This document shows positions 16,588-25,321 of a stretch of DNA of 64,000 nucleotides, in pieces. The notes under the pieces are model-generated. The model saw only the letters and a program-made list of their open reading frames with translations, did no database searches and was not told where the DNA came from. Every line of letters starts with the position of its first letter. Positions within the stretch are counted from its first letter, which is position 1. The DNA comes from Paenibacillus phytohabitans. GTDB lineage: Bacteria; Bacillota; Bacilli; Paenibacillales; Paenibacillaceae. The stretch lies in contig NZ_WHOB01000052.1 in the NCBI RefSeq assembly GCF_013141775.1, positions 1 to 64,000 on the forward strand, written 5' to 3'. A program made the position numbers and the translations under genes.

Positions 16588-17382
16588 TCAGCCCATTCCA
16601 AAAAATTTCTTGAACTTCTTAAAAGCACCCGGTTTCTGGTCCAGCTGCATCAACGGTACCGCATCGCCAAGAATACGCCGGGCAATATTGCGGTAAGCAA
16701 TTGCTGCTGAAGAATTCGGATTCATCACGGTAGGTTCACCGCTGTTCGCTGCCTTGATGACCAGCTCATCATCAGGCACAATCCCGATCAGATCAATATT
16801 AAGCACCTGAAGAATATCCTCGATATCCAGCATATCGCCGGATCTCACCATTCCCGGACGGATACGGTTGACCACCAGCTTCGGCGATTCCACATGTGAC
16901 TGCTCCAGCAGACCGATGATCCGGTCCGCATCCCGCACCGCAGCATGCTCCGGAGTAGTGACCACAATAGCTTTGTCGGCCCCTGCAATGGCATTGCGGA
17001 AGCCGTGTTCAATTCCGGCCGGACAATCGATCAGAATATATTCGTATTCCTTCTTGAGTTCAAGAATAATATCCTTGACCTGCTCCGGTGTGACTGAGGT
17101 TTTGTCTTTGGTCTGGGCTGCAGGCAGCATATACAGCTCTTCAAAACGCTTGTCTTTGACCAGCGCCTGATTCAGACGGCAGCGGCCTTCCGCCACATCC
17201 ACAAGATCGTAAATGATCCGGTTCTCCAGCCCCATGACTACATCCAGATTCCGCAGTCCAATGTCAGTATCGACCAGACATACTTTTTTGCCCTGCAATG
17301 CAAGCGCGGTCCCAATGTTGGCTGTTGTGGTTGTTTTGCCAACTCCGCCTTTGCCCGAGGTTACGACAATCGCTTCTCCCAT
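16588..17382 (-). CDS. minD: Septum site-determining ATPase MinD
   Basis: 264 residues. The deviant Walker A KGGVGKTTTTANIG (about 11-24), DTDIGLRNLDVVMG near 40-53 and DCPAGIEHG near 119 define a MinD/ParA ATPase. The C-terminal FKKFKKFFGMG is the amphipathic membrane-targeting helix. It carries MinC to the membrane to block polar division. It lies 5 nt after minC and is followed by a terminator. Confidence 0.98.
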   Translation of the reverse strand: MGEAIVVTSGKGGVGKTTTTANIGTALALQGKKVCLVDTDIGLRNLDVVMGLENRIIYDLVDVAEGRCRLNQALVKDKRFEELYMLPAAQTKDKTSVTPEQVKDIILELKKEYEYILIDCPAGIEHGFRNAIAGADKAIVVTTPEHAAVRDADRIIGLLEQSHVESPKLVVNRIRPGMVRSGDMLDIEDILQVLNIDLIGIVPDDELVIKAANSGEPTVMNPNSSAAIAYRNIARRILGDAVPLMQLDQKPGAFKKFKKFFGMG

Positions 17383-17387
17383 GGAGG

Positions 17388-18047
17388 CTACACCCCTTTA
17401 AACACATTTAAATCCTGACGTAATTTGACTATATTATGAATTTTGTCGATTTGCATAGCACCGCCTGATAAATAGGCAAATTCCATGCTGCTCTCCCGGG
17501 TTCCCCATTCATCCGGCGGCCTGCTGATAATATCAGCAATCCGGAGCTGGGTAGGAGCCAGCAGCGAAGCCGCAATAATTGCTTCCTGATTGCCGTTGAT
17601 TCCGGCGTGTGCCATCCCTTTAAGCGCTCCAAGAATATAGATATCCCCCGAGCAGGTGATGGTTCCTCCCGGATTCACATCGCCGAGAAACAGCAGGTTG
17701 CCCTCATGATGCAGCACCTGGCCGGAACGGAGCATTCCGCTCATCATAAATAATGCTTCCGTATCCTTCTCTTCAGGGTCCTCCAAGGCTTCAACGGAAC
17801 GGATTAATAAGTTCCCCTGGCTTTTGAGGATATCTAGAACTGCCTCTTTATCTTCTTCGGTAACAGAACGGTTGCCCAGCTTGATGTCCACATGCACAAT
17901 CGGTCCGGTCAGAATATTTTGATGGCTGTGCTCCAGCTTGTAGCGAAGCTCGCTTAAGAGATCTTCAAAGGGACACTTGTCGTCTAGCAGGAATACCAGG
18001 CCATCCTTGATGCCCTTAATCCTTACATGCTTGGATTTAACTGTCAT
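17388..18047 (-). CDS. minC: Septum site-determining protein MinC
   Basis: 219 residues. Inhibits FtsZ ring formation away from midcell. The N-terminal domain (about 1-100) is followed by the right-handed beta-helix dimer and MinD-binding domain (about 110-219), recognised by RSGQVLHHEGNLLFLGDVNPGG and DIYILGALKGMAHAG. Full length. It is transcribed with minD directly downstream. Confidence 0.96.
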   Translation of the reverse strand: MTVKSKHVRIKGIKDGLVFLLDDKCPFEDLLSELRYKLEHSHQNILTGPIVHVDIKLGNRSVTEEDKEAVLDILKSQGNLLIRSVEALEDPEEKDTEALFMMSGMLRSGQVLHHEGNLLFLGDVNPGGTITCSGDIYILGALKGMAHAGINGNQEAIIAASLLAPTQLRIADIISRPPDEWGTRESSMEFAYLSGGAMQIDKIHNIVKLRQDLNVFKGV

Positions 18048-18128
18048 ATGCCTGTCCCCCCATCCTCATTCATTCGTGCCGGGCCGGGCAAATTCCTTCT
18101 TTATAGGATAAGAAAATGCAGCAGCGGC

Positions 18129-18659
18129 TTAAGCAGCTTCTTCTTTGCGGGTCTCTTTCTTCAGTAGCTCCAGCTGGCGCCGGAGCGGGATGTAGAGAAG
18201 CAAGCCGATGGCAAAATGAAACAGCATAGTAGGCAGCATATGGTGCAGGAGCGCCCAGTTATAGGGCTCTTTACTCAGATTAAAGACACTGTAAATGGCA
18301 AAAAGCATGCTGTCCTCCAGCAGGCTGCCCAGCAGCACCACCGTCATCATCAGCGGCAGAGGTGCACGCGGAATCTGGAATATCAGACCAATCAGATATG
18401 CGGATAAGCCCATTGCAAAAGAATGTGCCCCAAGAATGCGGCCATAGAACACCACATCATGCAGCATTCCGAAGGATAAACCAAGAATAAGTGCCGTATG
18501 ACGGTGATGGTATACCGTCACAAACAGGATTACGATGAACACGAGATCAGGGATAATCCGCATCTCCCAGGCATTCGGAATCAGCCAGGGGAGAATAGTG
18601 TCTTCAAGGATAAATAAGAGGAACAACAATAGAATTAGAACGGATCTGCGCATCCTCAC
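18129..18659 (-). CDS. mreD: Rod shape-determining protein MreD
   Basis: 176 residues, almost entirely hydrophobic with about five to six membrane helices. Its place straight after mreC, with a 1-nt overlap, identifies it. The start may be GTG at 18659 or ATG at 18653, and neither has a strong ribosome site, suggesting coupling to mreC. Links the MreB cytoskeleton to the wall elongation machinery. Confidence 0.93.
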   Translation of the reverse strand: MRMRRSVLILLLFLLFILEDTILPWLIPNAWEMRIIPDLVFIVILFVTVYHHRHTALILGLSFGMLHDVVFYGRILGAHSFAMGLSAYLIGLIFQIPRAPLPLMMTVVLLGSLLEDSMLFAIYSVFNLSKEPYNWALLHHMLPTMLFHFAIGLLLYIPLRRQLELLKKETRKEEAA

Positions 18660-19537
18660 TATTCCGCACGCTCCTCCGTAAAGACAACGAAGAGTTCCTT
18701 CCAGTCCTGGAATCCTGCCGCCGGCTTGATGATTGCAGTGGAGGTTAAACCAAACTCCCCAGTCTTCACCTCTTGAACCGTACCGATGGTCATCCCGAGC
18801 GGATACAGTCCGCCGATGCCGGAAGAGATGATCAGGTCATCCTTGGCAACCGGATTTCCTGCCGGAATTTTGTTCATCATCAGCATACCGGTCTGCTGGT
18901 CGTATTTCTCAATCATCCCAAAGGTTTCGCCTTCCTTGTTGAACACCGTTGCCGCAATCGCCGGCTGGGAGTTGGGATCATTGATGTCCATCATCGTCAT
19001 CAGCTTGACGGTGGAGGTGAAATTGCTCACATTGCTTATCACCCCAACGAGCCCTTCGACGGAAGTTACGGACATATTCAGCTTAATACCGTCCTTAGCC
19101 CCGAGATCAATGACCAGCATGTTGTTGCTTGGCTCTGTCGTCAGGCTGACTACATTAGCGATATGATACTCATAGTTATACAGATTCTTTTGAGCTTCAG
19201 TGAATTGAAGATCTATTTTATATTGCTCATTCCGGGCTTTAATGAAGTTATACTGCGCCTTATCCCGGGCGTATTGCGCTGCCAGGATTTTGAGCTGCTT
19301 ATTCTCTTCAGCCAGATCATGCAGGTTCCCGATATCTTGGAACAAGCCCGCTACGTATCCAGCGGGCTTGTAGAACAAATTCTGCACGAAACCGGTCGTA
19401 TCTCTGAGGAAGTTCTCCGGCCAGGACAAGGCTTTCCTTTGTCCCAGGCTGAAGCCCATCACCACGATAAACATAACCAGTGTAATCAGCAATATAAATA
19501 AACGTTTATTATTAAACAGCTTAAACAGTTTCAACAC
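18659..19537 (-). CDS. mreC: Rod shape-determining protein MreC
   Basis: 292 residues. One N-terminal membrane helix (about 13-33), a coiled-coil segment (LHDLAEENKQLKILAAQYARDKAQY, about 72-96) and the beta-rich periplasmic-type core (about 125-290, with DLGAKDGIKLNMSVTS and SGIGGLYPLGMTIGTV). GTG or the next codon TTG serves as start. It is the second gene of mreBCD. Confidence 0.95.
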   Translation of the reverse strand: MLKLFKLFNNKRLFILLITLVMFIVVMGFSLGQRKALSWPENFLRDTTGFVQNLFYKPAGYVAGLFQDIGNLHDLAEENKQLKILAAQYARDKAQYNFIKARNEQYKIDLQFTEAQKNLYNYEYHIANVVSLTTEPSNNMLVIDLGAKDGIKLNMSVTSVEGLVGVISNVSNFTSTVKLMTMMDINDPNSQPAIAATVFNKEGETFGMIEKYDQQTGMLMMNKIPAGNPVAKDDLIISSGIGGLYPLGMTIGTVQEVKTGEFGLTSTAIIKPAAGFQDWKELFVVFTEERAE

Positions 19538-19595
19538 CCTCTAACAACCGAATTTCTCCCACATCAGGGGTTGACGTTCACAGGTCAGAATTGTC

Positions 19596-20630
19596 CTAGC
19601 GTTTGGAACGAAGACTCGAACTGCTGCGGCTCTTGAACAAATGAATATTCTCGAGTGCCTTGCCTGTACCAATAGCTACACAGTCCAGCGGATTCTCGGC
19701 AACGATAACCGGCATTCCGGTCTCACGCGCCAGCAGCTTGTCCAGGTTACGCAAAAGTGCACCGCCGCCTGTAAGCACAATACCGCGGTCCATAATGTCG
19801 GCAGCAAGCTCAGGCGGACATTTCTCCAGCGTTACTTTTACAGCTTCAACAATAGCATTCACTGTATCCGACAAAGCTTCACAGATCTCATCAGAGGTAA
19901 TAGTCAGCGTCTTAGGAAGTCCCGTTACGAGATCGCGGCCGCGGATTTCCATAGTTTCGGCTTTCTCGAGCGGCAGAGCAGAACCTACATCCATCTTCAG
20001 CTGCTCCGAAGTGCGTTCCCCGATCATGAGATTATACTGGCGTTTGATATATTGGATGATGGACTCATCCGCTTCATCGCCGGCTACGCGCACAGAACGG
20101 CTTGTTACGATACCGCCGAGTGAGATGACCGCCACTTCGGTAGTTCCGCCGCCGATATCCACAACCATGCTTCCTGTAGGTTCCCATACCGGGAGATCTG
20201 CTCCGATGGCAGCGGCAAAAGGCTCTTCAATGATATAGGCCTCACGCGCTCCCGCCTGCTTCGTTGCATCTTCAACGGCGCGTTGTTCAACAGCCGTAAT
20301 TCCGGATGGAACACAGACCATGACATTCGGGTGGCGCTGGAACATCGAGCGCTGCTTCTGTGCCTGGCGGATAAAATATTTGATCATTGTTGCCGTAGTA
20401 TCAAAATCGGCAATGACCCCGTCCTTCATCGGACGAATGGCACGAATGTTGCCCGGTGTGCGTCCGATCATTTTTTTGGCGGACTCCCCTACAGCTTCAA
20501 TCGTCTTAGTATCAGTGTTAATGGCTACCACGGAAGGCTCTCTTACAACAATCCCTTTACCGCGCACGTAGACAAGCGTATTCGCTGTCCCCAAGTCAAT
20601 TCCTAAATCTTTCGTAAAACCACCTAACAT
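19596..20630 (-). CDS. mreB: Rod shape-determining actin homologue MreB
   Basis: 344 residues. Forms membrane-bound filaments that guide lateral wall synthesis. The actin-like phosphate loops are DLGTANTLVY (about 11-20) and VVDIGGGTTEVAV near 160, with GIVLTGGGALL near 285. AAAAGGAGC precedes the ATG. First gene of mreBCD, just after radC. Confidence 0.97.
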   Translation of the reverse strand: MLGGFTKDLGIDLGTANTLVYVRGKGIVVREPSVVAINTDTKTIEAVGESAKKMIGRTPGNIRAIRPMKDGVIADFDTTATMIKYFIRQAQKQRSMFQRHPNVMVCVPSGITAVEQRAVEDATKQAGAREAYIIEEPFAAAIGADLPVWEPTGSMVVDIGGGTTEVAVISLGGIVTSRSVRVAGDEADESIIQYIKRQYNLMIGERTSEQLKMDVGSALPLEKAETMEIRGRDLVTGLPKTLTITSDEICEALSDTVNAIVEAVKVTLEKCPPELAADIMDRGIVLTGGGALLRNLDKLLARETGMPVIVAENPLDCVAIGTGKALENIHLFKSRSSSSLRSKR

Positions 20631-20669
20631 CTTGTATGCTCCTTTTCCTTGTGGATCTAGACAATTGTA

Positions 20670-21359
20670 TTACATATAACCTTTTTCTTTCAAACTTACA
20701 AAGCTGCTGTCACCAATGACCAGGTGATCCAGCACGTCGATGCCGACGATTTCACCTGCTTGCATCAGCCTTGAGGTCAAGGAGATGTCTTCAGGACTCG
20801 GTGTCGGATCACCGCTCGGATGATTATGTGCGCATATAATAGCTGCGCTGCTGCATTTCATGGCTGCCCGGAACACCTCGCGGGGATGCACAATGGAGGC
20901 GTTAAGGCTGCCCATGGACAATGTTTCCTGCGCAATAACATGATTCTTCGTATTCAGAAACAAGCAGATAAAATGCTCCTTCTGCAAATAACGCAGCTGC
21001 TCGGTCAGAATCTCCGCCGCGTCCTGGGGACTGCGGATGATAACCGGTTCTGTAAGCCGGGAGTTCGCCATGCGTCTTCCCAGCTCTATGCCTGCTTTCA
21101 GTTGCACGGCCTTGGCAGGGCCAATGCCTTTGATTGTTGTCAGTTCTTCAATGCTCAGGTCCGCCAGCCCGCGGAGGCCGCCTGTAATCCCCAGCAACCG
21201 CTGGGCGATATGAATAGCCGATTCACTCTGCGCACCTGTGCGCAGCAGAATAGCCAGCAGCTCCGCCTGACTTAATGATTCCGCCCCATAATGCATCATG
21301 CGCTCTCGTGGTCGTTCTTCATGGGGGAGGTCACGCAGCATAAATGTTTGCGACTCCAT
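20670..21359 (-). CDS. radC: RadC family JAMM-motif protein
   Basis: 229 residues. A helix-hairpin-helix segment (LSIEELTTIKGIGPAKAVQLKAGIELG) near 67-90 precedes a JAMM metalloprotease-like domain with HNHPSGDPTPSPEDI near 175-189. Despite the name, a DNA-repair role is not established for the family. Position between maf and mreB is the conserved Bacillota order. Confidence 0.95.
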   Translation of the reverse strand: MESQTFMLRDLPHEERPRERMMHYGAESLSQAELLAILLRTGAQSESAIHIAQRLLGITGGLRGLADLSIEELTTIKGIGPAKAVQLKAGIELGRRMANSRLTEPVIIRSPQDAAEILTEQLRYLQKEHFICLFLNTKNHVIAQETLSMGSLNASIVHPREVFRAAMKCSSAAIICAHNHPSGDPTPSPEDISLTSRLMQAGEIVGIDVLDHLVIGDSSFVSLKEKGYM

Positions 21360-21380
21360 CCCTAACCCTCTTTCTTCCTG

Positions 21381-21989
21381 CTATCCTTGCCGGTTCAGTA
21401 CAGAAATGCCGAACCCGGACAACATGCCGCTTAGCAGCGACAACGGCAGACCGACCACGTTAAAATAACAGCCTTCAATTTCGTCCACCAGGGTGGCACC
21501 AAGCCCTTGTATTGCATAAGAGCCGGCTTTGTCGGCAGGCTCCCCGGTCGCTATGTAGGCGCAGATTTCATCTTCGCTCATTGCTCTCATAGTTACAGAG
21601 GTTACCCTGTGATCCACCAGGGTCCGACCCTCTGCGAGACCGATACAGGCCACCCCGGTATATACCTGATGTGTCCTTCCCTGCAGCATGGCCAGCATCT
21701 TAGCGCTGTCCTGCTCGTCCACCGGCTTGCCGAGCACCTTGTCGTCAAGCACGACAATCGTGTCGCTGCCGACAATAACAGCATCCCGGTCTCCGGCTGC
21801 AGGGAGTACTGCCTCCGCTTTGCGCACAGCCAGATTACGCACGATGGTCTCAGGCGTCCATTCCGGCGGCGTACTCTCATCAGCATCACTGACCAGAACC
21901 TCGAAAGGCAGGCCAAGCGAGGCTAACAGTTCACGCCGCCGCGGCGAACCCGAAGCAAGAATAATGTGTCGCGTGTTGTCATGCTCCAC
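21381..21989 (-). CDS. maf: Maf family nucleoside triphosphate pyrophosphatase
   Basis: 202 residues. Hydrolyses non-canonical or modified nucleotides such as dTTP and UTP in this family. The signature ILASGSPRRRELLASLG is at 10-26, with SDADES near 35 and GSDTIVVLDDKVLGKP near 74-89. B. subtilis maf is a division/septum-associated gene in the same position. Starts with GTG. Confidence 0.95.
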   Translation of the reverse strand: MEHDNTRHIILASGSPRRRELLASLGLPFEVLVSDADESTPPEWTPETIVRNLAVRKAEAVLPAAGDRDAVIVGSDTIVVLDDKVLGKPVDEQDSAKMLAMLQGRTHQVYTGVACIGLAEGRTLVDHRVTSVTMRAMSEDEICAYIATGEPADKAGSYAIQGLGATLVDEIEGCYFNVVGLPLSLLSGMLSGFGISVLNRQG

Positions 21990-22026
21990 TGTAATAAACG
22001 TCCCTTCTAGATGCCGGCAGCGAACG

Positions 22027-22272
22027 CTACAGTCTGCGGTACAGCCATACAGCTGTTATCATTCCGGCAAGACTGAGCAGGCACAATTTCAAATGGATAG
22101 TGATGTCATAGGTTATGATGTCCAAATCAGCTTGCGGCGACCACTTGAGTACAGTCGAGGTTGTAAGAAAAGACAGAGCTTTTACAGGTTCCAGCAGCTT
22201 GGCAATCCATGCTCCGGCCAGCCAGCCCAGAATTAGAAATAACAGCAGTGTTCCTACATTTTTCTTCTTCAT
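22027..22272 (-). CDS. DUF4321 small membrane protein
   Basis: 81 residues with two hydrophobic helices (about 7-25 and 60-78), joined by a segment predicted outside or inside the membrane. It is typical of the DUF4321 family found beside maf in Paenibacillaceae. Function unknown. GAGGGAAGACCAAA precedes the ATG. Confidence 0.8.
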   Translation of the reverse strand: MKKKNVGTLLLFLILGWLAGAWIAKLLEPVKALSFLTTSTVLKWSPQADLDIITYDITIHLKLCLLSLAGMITAVWLYRRL

Positions 22273-22557
22273 TTTGGTCTTCCCTCGCCATTTTTTGACA
22301 CCCTAATTATTATACGGTGAAACGGAGTTCAATACAAACGCAAAATCCGTTCAGGGAATGTTTACCACAGCCGTGCCGCATAAAGCCCGGTTTCACCAGT
22401 CTCCGCCGGGTGTGGTCCACTAACATTATCCGACTCCGGCACAATAGGCAACTGATTTATCATGCAGTAGCTATACTCGCGAGAAACACAGCAATCCCCC
22501 GTCCGGCAAACCGCCGGTACGGGGGATGGGCAACATCTTATACAATGGGGTGAACGT
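22273..22557. other. Spacer between the SPOR gene and the DUF4321/maf/mre unit
   Basis: 285 nt holding a long GC-rich hairpin (listed separately) and, nearer the DUF4321 gene, AT-rich DNA with GTATAATAATTA on the minus strand that could serve as a -10 region. No -35 with good spacing is evident. Confidence 0.35.
22493..22528 (-). terminator. GC-rich hairpin after the SpoIIB-like gene, no T tract
   Basis: The stem ATCCCCCGTaCCGGC / GCCGGaCGGGGGAT with a four-base loop sits about 30 nt downstream of the SPOR gene. The following bases are TGCTGTG, not a T run, so it may act as a 3' stability hairpin or need a factor. Confidence 0.5.
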
Positions 22558-23880
22558 TCAGCTTATCGCAGACAGCAGACTTTTCTGGCCGGTCAAAAAG
22601 CTCATCATAGCCTCCTGCACTTCCCAGAGCAGGCCCTCTGCCTTATTCTTGCCGTACTCGTTCAGTGCGGATATTCCCCGGCTCATGGATTTCTCCAGCC
22701 CGGTGGCAATACTCTTCCCCTCCGGAGACAGCCCGGACTCGAGCTGCTTGACGGTTTCGGTCCACTGCATATGAAGATCACTTACCGCTGAGCTGTCTGT
22801 ACCGCTGGCCGTACCGCTCAGCAGCGAAGCAGACAGGCCGCTCAGCTCACTCAACAACTGGCTGCTGACTGCAAAATAGCTGTCCACCGCTTCCGCCGTT
22901 CCGTTATAGCTGACCTGATCCACAGCGGGCAAGGCCACTTCCCTTACGTACAGCTCGATGCCCTGATTCTTCAGACCGCTGCTGAGCAGCTTGGCCTGCT
23001 CGCGCTCAGGCGACATCCCTGCATACACCCGGTTGCCGTCTGCTGGGTCCAGACCTGCGGCAAGCCCTGCGGCAAGCAGCTCCTGCTGAGCCTGCGCAGC
23101 ACCAGCCGGTGTGCTGAATACGCCGTATTGGAGCAGATAATAGCTCTGCGCCGCAATCTGTACCGGAATATGCGCTGCCACCGCTTCACCGGTTCCTTCA
23201 ACCGGCATGCCTGTGATATCTGCTTCCGCTCCCCCGCCAGTGTCATTCTGGCTCTGAACGATCCCCGTCTGAACAGCGGAACTGCCGCTTCCATTCCCGG
23301 TGCCCGTCCCTCCGCCGCTGATGAAGGACAGCGCTGCATAGCCGAGCAGGATTCCCGTGCCTAATGCCCCTGCTACTGATAAAGCGAACTTCCACCAATA
23401 AGAAGGGCGACGGGTATGGTAGGAGCCCCCATACAGATTCCCGTGCGTGCTGAACTGCCCGAACCGTTCCTGCTCAGCGCCCCGCTCATCCTCAAACAGC
23501 GGGTAGTGCTCACCTGGTGGTGCATTATCATCGTCCCTGTAAACCTCCGCATAAACTGGAATTGTGCGCGTACTTGAGTCTGGGAGATATGAATACTGTC
23601 CAGTATCATACTCTCCATCTGAATCATCCCAGTTACGGCGGCGCGGACCAGAGGATTTCATATAAGATACTTCAGCTGCACGGGGGATTTCCACCCGCTC
23701 CAGATCAACTATATATTCATCTGCACGGAGATGCGGGGCCGTTCTAATCTCCTCACGCTGTTCCCTGTCCTCAACCTCCAGGGTTATAACTGGTTCTCTT
23801 CCTATACGGCGGTCTGCCATTTCCGCCTTACGTTCTGCCGTCTCCCCATCAAACCGGAATGTCATTCTTCCGCTATTCAA
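22558..23880 (-). CDS. SPOR-domain membrane protein, SpoIIB-like
   Basis: About 440 residues from TTG at 23880, which has GAGGTG six bases upstream. An earlier in-frame start would overlap the preceding gene. The long charged N-terminal half (1-160) is cytoplasmic. One membrane helix lies near 165-190 (FALSVAGALGTGILLGYAALSFI). The outer part holds a SPOR domain that binds denuded septal glycan (YYLLQYGVFSTPAGAAQAQQELLAAGL…YVREVALP, about 250-330). B. subtilis spoIIB, which helps septal peptidoglycan thinning at engulfment, sits beside maf and folC and has the same plan. The name is inference by synteny and domain order. Confidence 0.75.
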   Translation of the reverse strand: MNSGRMTFRFDGETAERKAEMADRRIGREPVITLEVEDREQREEIRTAPHLRADEYIVDLERVEIPRAAEVSYMKSSGPRRRNWDDSDGEYDTGQYSYLPDSSTRTIPVYAEVYRDDDNAPPGEHYPLFEDERGAEQERFGQFSTHGNLYGGSYHTRRPSYWWKFALSVAGALGTGILLGYAALSFISGGGTGTGNGSGSSAVQTGIVQSQNDTGGGAEADITGMPVEGTGEAVAAHIPVQIAAQSYYLLQYGVFSTPAGAAQAQQELLAAGLAAGLDPADGNRVYAGMSPEREQAKLLSSGLKNQGIELYVREVALPAVDQVSYNGTAEAVDSYFAVSSQLLSELSGLSASLLSGTASGTDSSAVSDLHMQWTETVKQLESGLSPEGKSIATGLEKSMSRGISALNEYGKNKAEGLLWEVQEAMMSFLTGQKSLLSAIS

Positions 23881-23956
23881 TGCTCCCACCTCGCTATCTT
23901 CAGTTCTATACTGAAATATATGATAGATGTGAGATGGATATGCTATTTTAATATAT

Positions 23957-25144
23957 TTACACCAAACTAAGTACTTTCTCCCTGACCCCTTCCGCCGCGT
24001 AATGCTTGAGCAGTGTCCGGTAAGCCTGATCCGCAATAATGGAGCCCAGCTCAGGCGTTGTCAGCAGCTTCACCAGCTGGCCGGCAAAGACTGCGCTCGT
24101 GCCTGCGAGCAGAATATCCCGTCCCGTCTCACAGATTAATTCCTCCGAACCTCTCAAGCTGCAGACGACCGGCGTCCGCAGCGCCCAGGCTTCCAGGATC
24201 TTAATCTGCCCCCCGCAGCCTTCGCGCAAAGAAGCTACCACGGCGCTGGCCCGCCGGATGTAATCGGCTGTATGTTCAAATTCCCTGACAATTTCAATAG
24301 AAGCATCATTGCGGGCCAAAGCGGCAACCTCCGGATGTACTTTATCGCTGATCATATAGCAACGGAAATCCGGCACCTCCGCTTTGACCAGCGGGTATAT
24401 CTTCTTTAAGAACAATAAAGCCACATTCTTGCCCTGGCCGGTATTCATATTCCAATGAAGGACTATGGATTTCTCCTTGATTACGGTCTCACCGGAGGCA
24501 TAAGCAGGCTCCTTCAGGTCAATGTAAGGCGGAACTACATGCACCTTGCCTGCATCCGCAAAGGATAACGCCTTAAAAGAAAGGGCATCCCATTCTGTAG
24601 CGGTCAGCAGCAGACTGGTCTTGTTCATTAATCGGCGCTCTTCCCGGCGGATCAGTGCGGCATTCAGCTTATGATAGCTTTTGCTAATTCCGCGTTTGCC
24701 GGCCGCCCTATTCTCCAGCATTCTGCTCCCGAAACGGTGCGCATCTGTAATGATGACGGCCTCCGGAAGCATTGAGGCTACAATATCCAGGCAATTACTC
24801 AGCATATAATACGAAATAAACACATGACTGTATGTATTCAAGCGGCACATCTCTGTGACTTCCGCCCGCAAAGACTTGTCAGTACCGATCAGCGGAGAAT
24901 GTGAGCGCAGCTTGTTCAGCGGGTGCAGCAGGGATCTCTGTGAAGCAGAAGACCTCTTCACCTGGTGCACTGTAAGCGCAGGTCCAGACTCTACCGCAGG
25001 CTCCCGGCGGCAATGACAATACTCGAGCAGATCAATATCAAACCGCTCCAGCAGAATATCAAGAAAATTCTCTGTTCTTATTTCTCCTTCTAAATCTTCG
25101 GGATAACGACTCTGGGCTGATAGGAACAGCATTTTCTCTCTCAT
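23957..25144 (-). CDS. Diverged GT4-type glycosyltransferase paralogue
   Basis: 395 residues, clearly homologous along its whole length to the neighbouring gene at 25322 (shared MREK.LF.SA, VHEVKR/VHQVKR, THVFIS-like SHVFIS, IITDAH, NKTSLLL, LSFKALSF, EAWAL.TPVV and a common VREK.LSLV end). Key family positions differ. The donor-site EGSGTRLKILE of the neighbour reads EGCGGQIKILE here, and the G.MNYFPN motif reads HWNMNTGQG. This suggests altered specificity or loss of catalysis. AAGGAGCTATAGCC precedes the ATG. Substrate unknown. Confidence 0.82.
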   Translation of the reverse strand: MREKMLFLSAQSRYPEDLEGEIRTENFLDILLERFDIDLLEYCHCRREPAVESGPALTVHQVKRSSASQRSLLHPLNKLRSHSPLIGTDKSLRAEVTEMCRLNTYSHVFISYYMLSNCLDIVASMLPEAVIITDAHRFGSRMLENRAAGKRGISKSYHKLNAALIRREERRLMNKTSLLLTATEWDALSFKALSFADAGKVHVVPPYIDLKEPAYASGETVIKEKSIVLHWNMNTGQGKNVALLFLKKIYPLVKAEVPDFRCYMISDKVHPEVAALARNDASIEIVREFEHTADYIRRASAVVASLREGCGGQIKILEAWALRTPVVCSLRGSEELICETGRDILLAGTSAVFAGQLVKLLTTPELGSIIADQAYRTLLKHYAAEGVREKVLSLV

Positions 25145-25321
25145 GGCTATAGCTCCTTGGTTCTATGTAAATGGTTATTATTGTATACAAAGAAAAATAG
25201 GCCGGATTACATCCAGCCTTCATTTATGAATCTTTAGATGTAGATCAATAGTAACGCAGTTCCCGGAAAAAGATTGTCGATTTATGGGATGAAATAATAT
25301 TTTTTTGTATTCCCCTTACAA
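25145..25321. other. Spacer between the two glycosyltransferase paralogues
   Basis: 177 nt with a terminator for the upstream copy at 25192-25219 and AT-rich DNA before the downstream copy (TTGTATACAATAAT on the minus strand near 25179-25192 as a possible -10 region). The paralogues therefore seem to be separately transcribed. Confidence 0.4.
25192..25219 (-). terminator. Terminator between the glycosyltransferase paralogues
   Basis: The minus-strand stem GGCTGGAT / ATCCGGCC (one G-T pair) with a 3-base loop is followed by TATTTTTCTTT. It ends the gene at 25322. Confidence 0.7.

Noticed and set aside
23881..24036. N-terminal extension of the SPOR protein into the neighbouring glycosyltransferase gene
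   Set aside because: It would overlap another real gene by 80 nt and has no ribosome site, unlike the TTG at 23880.
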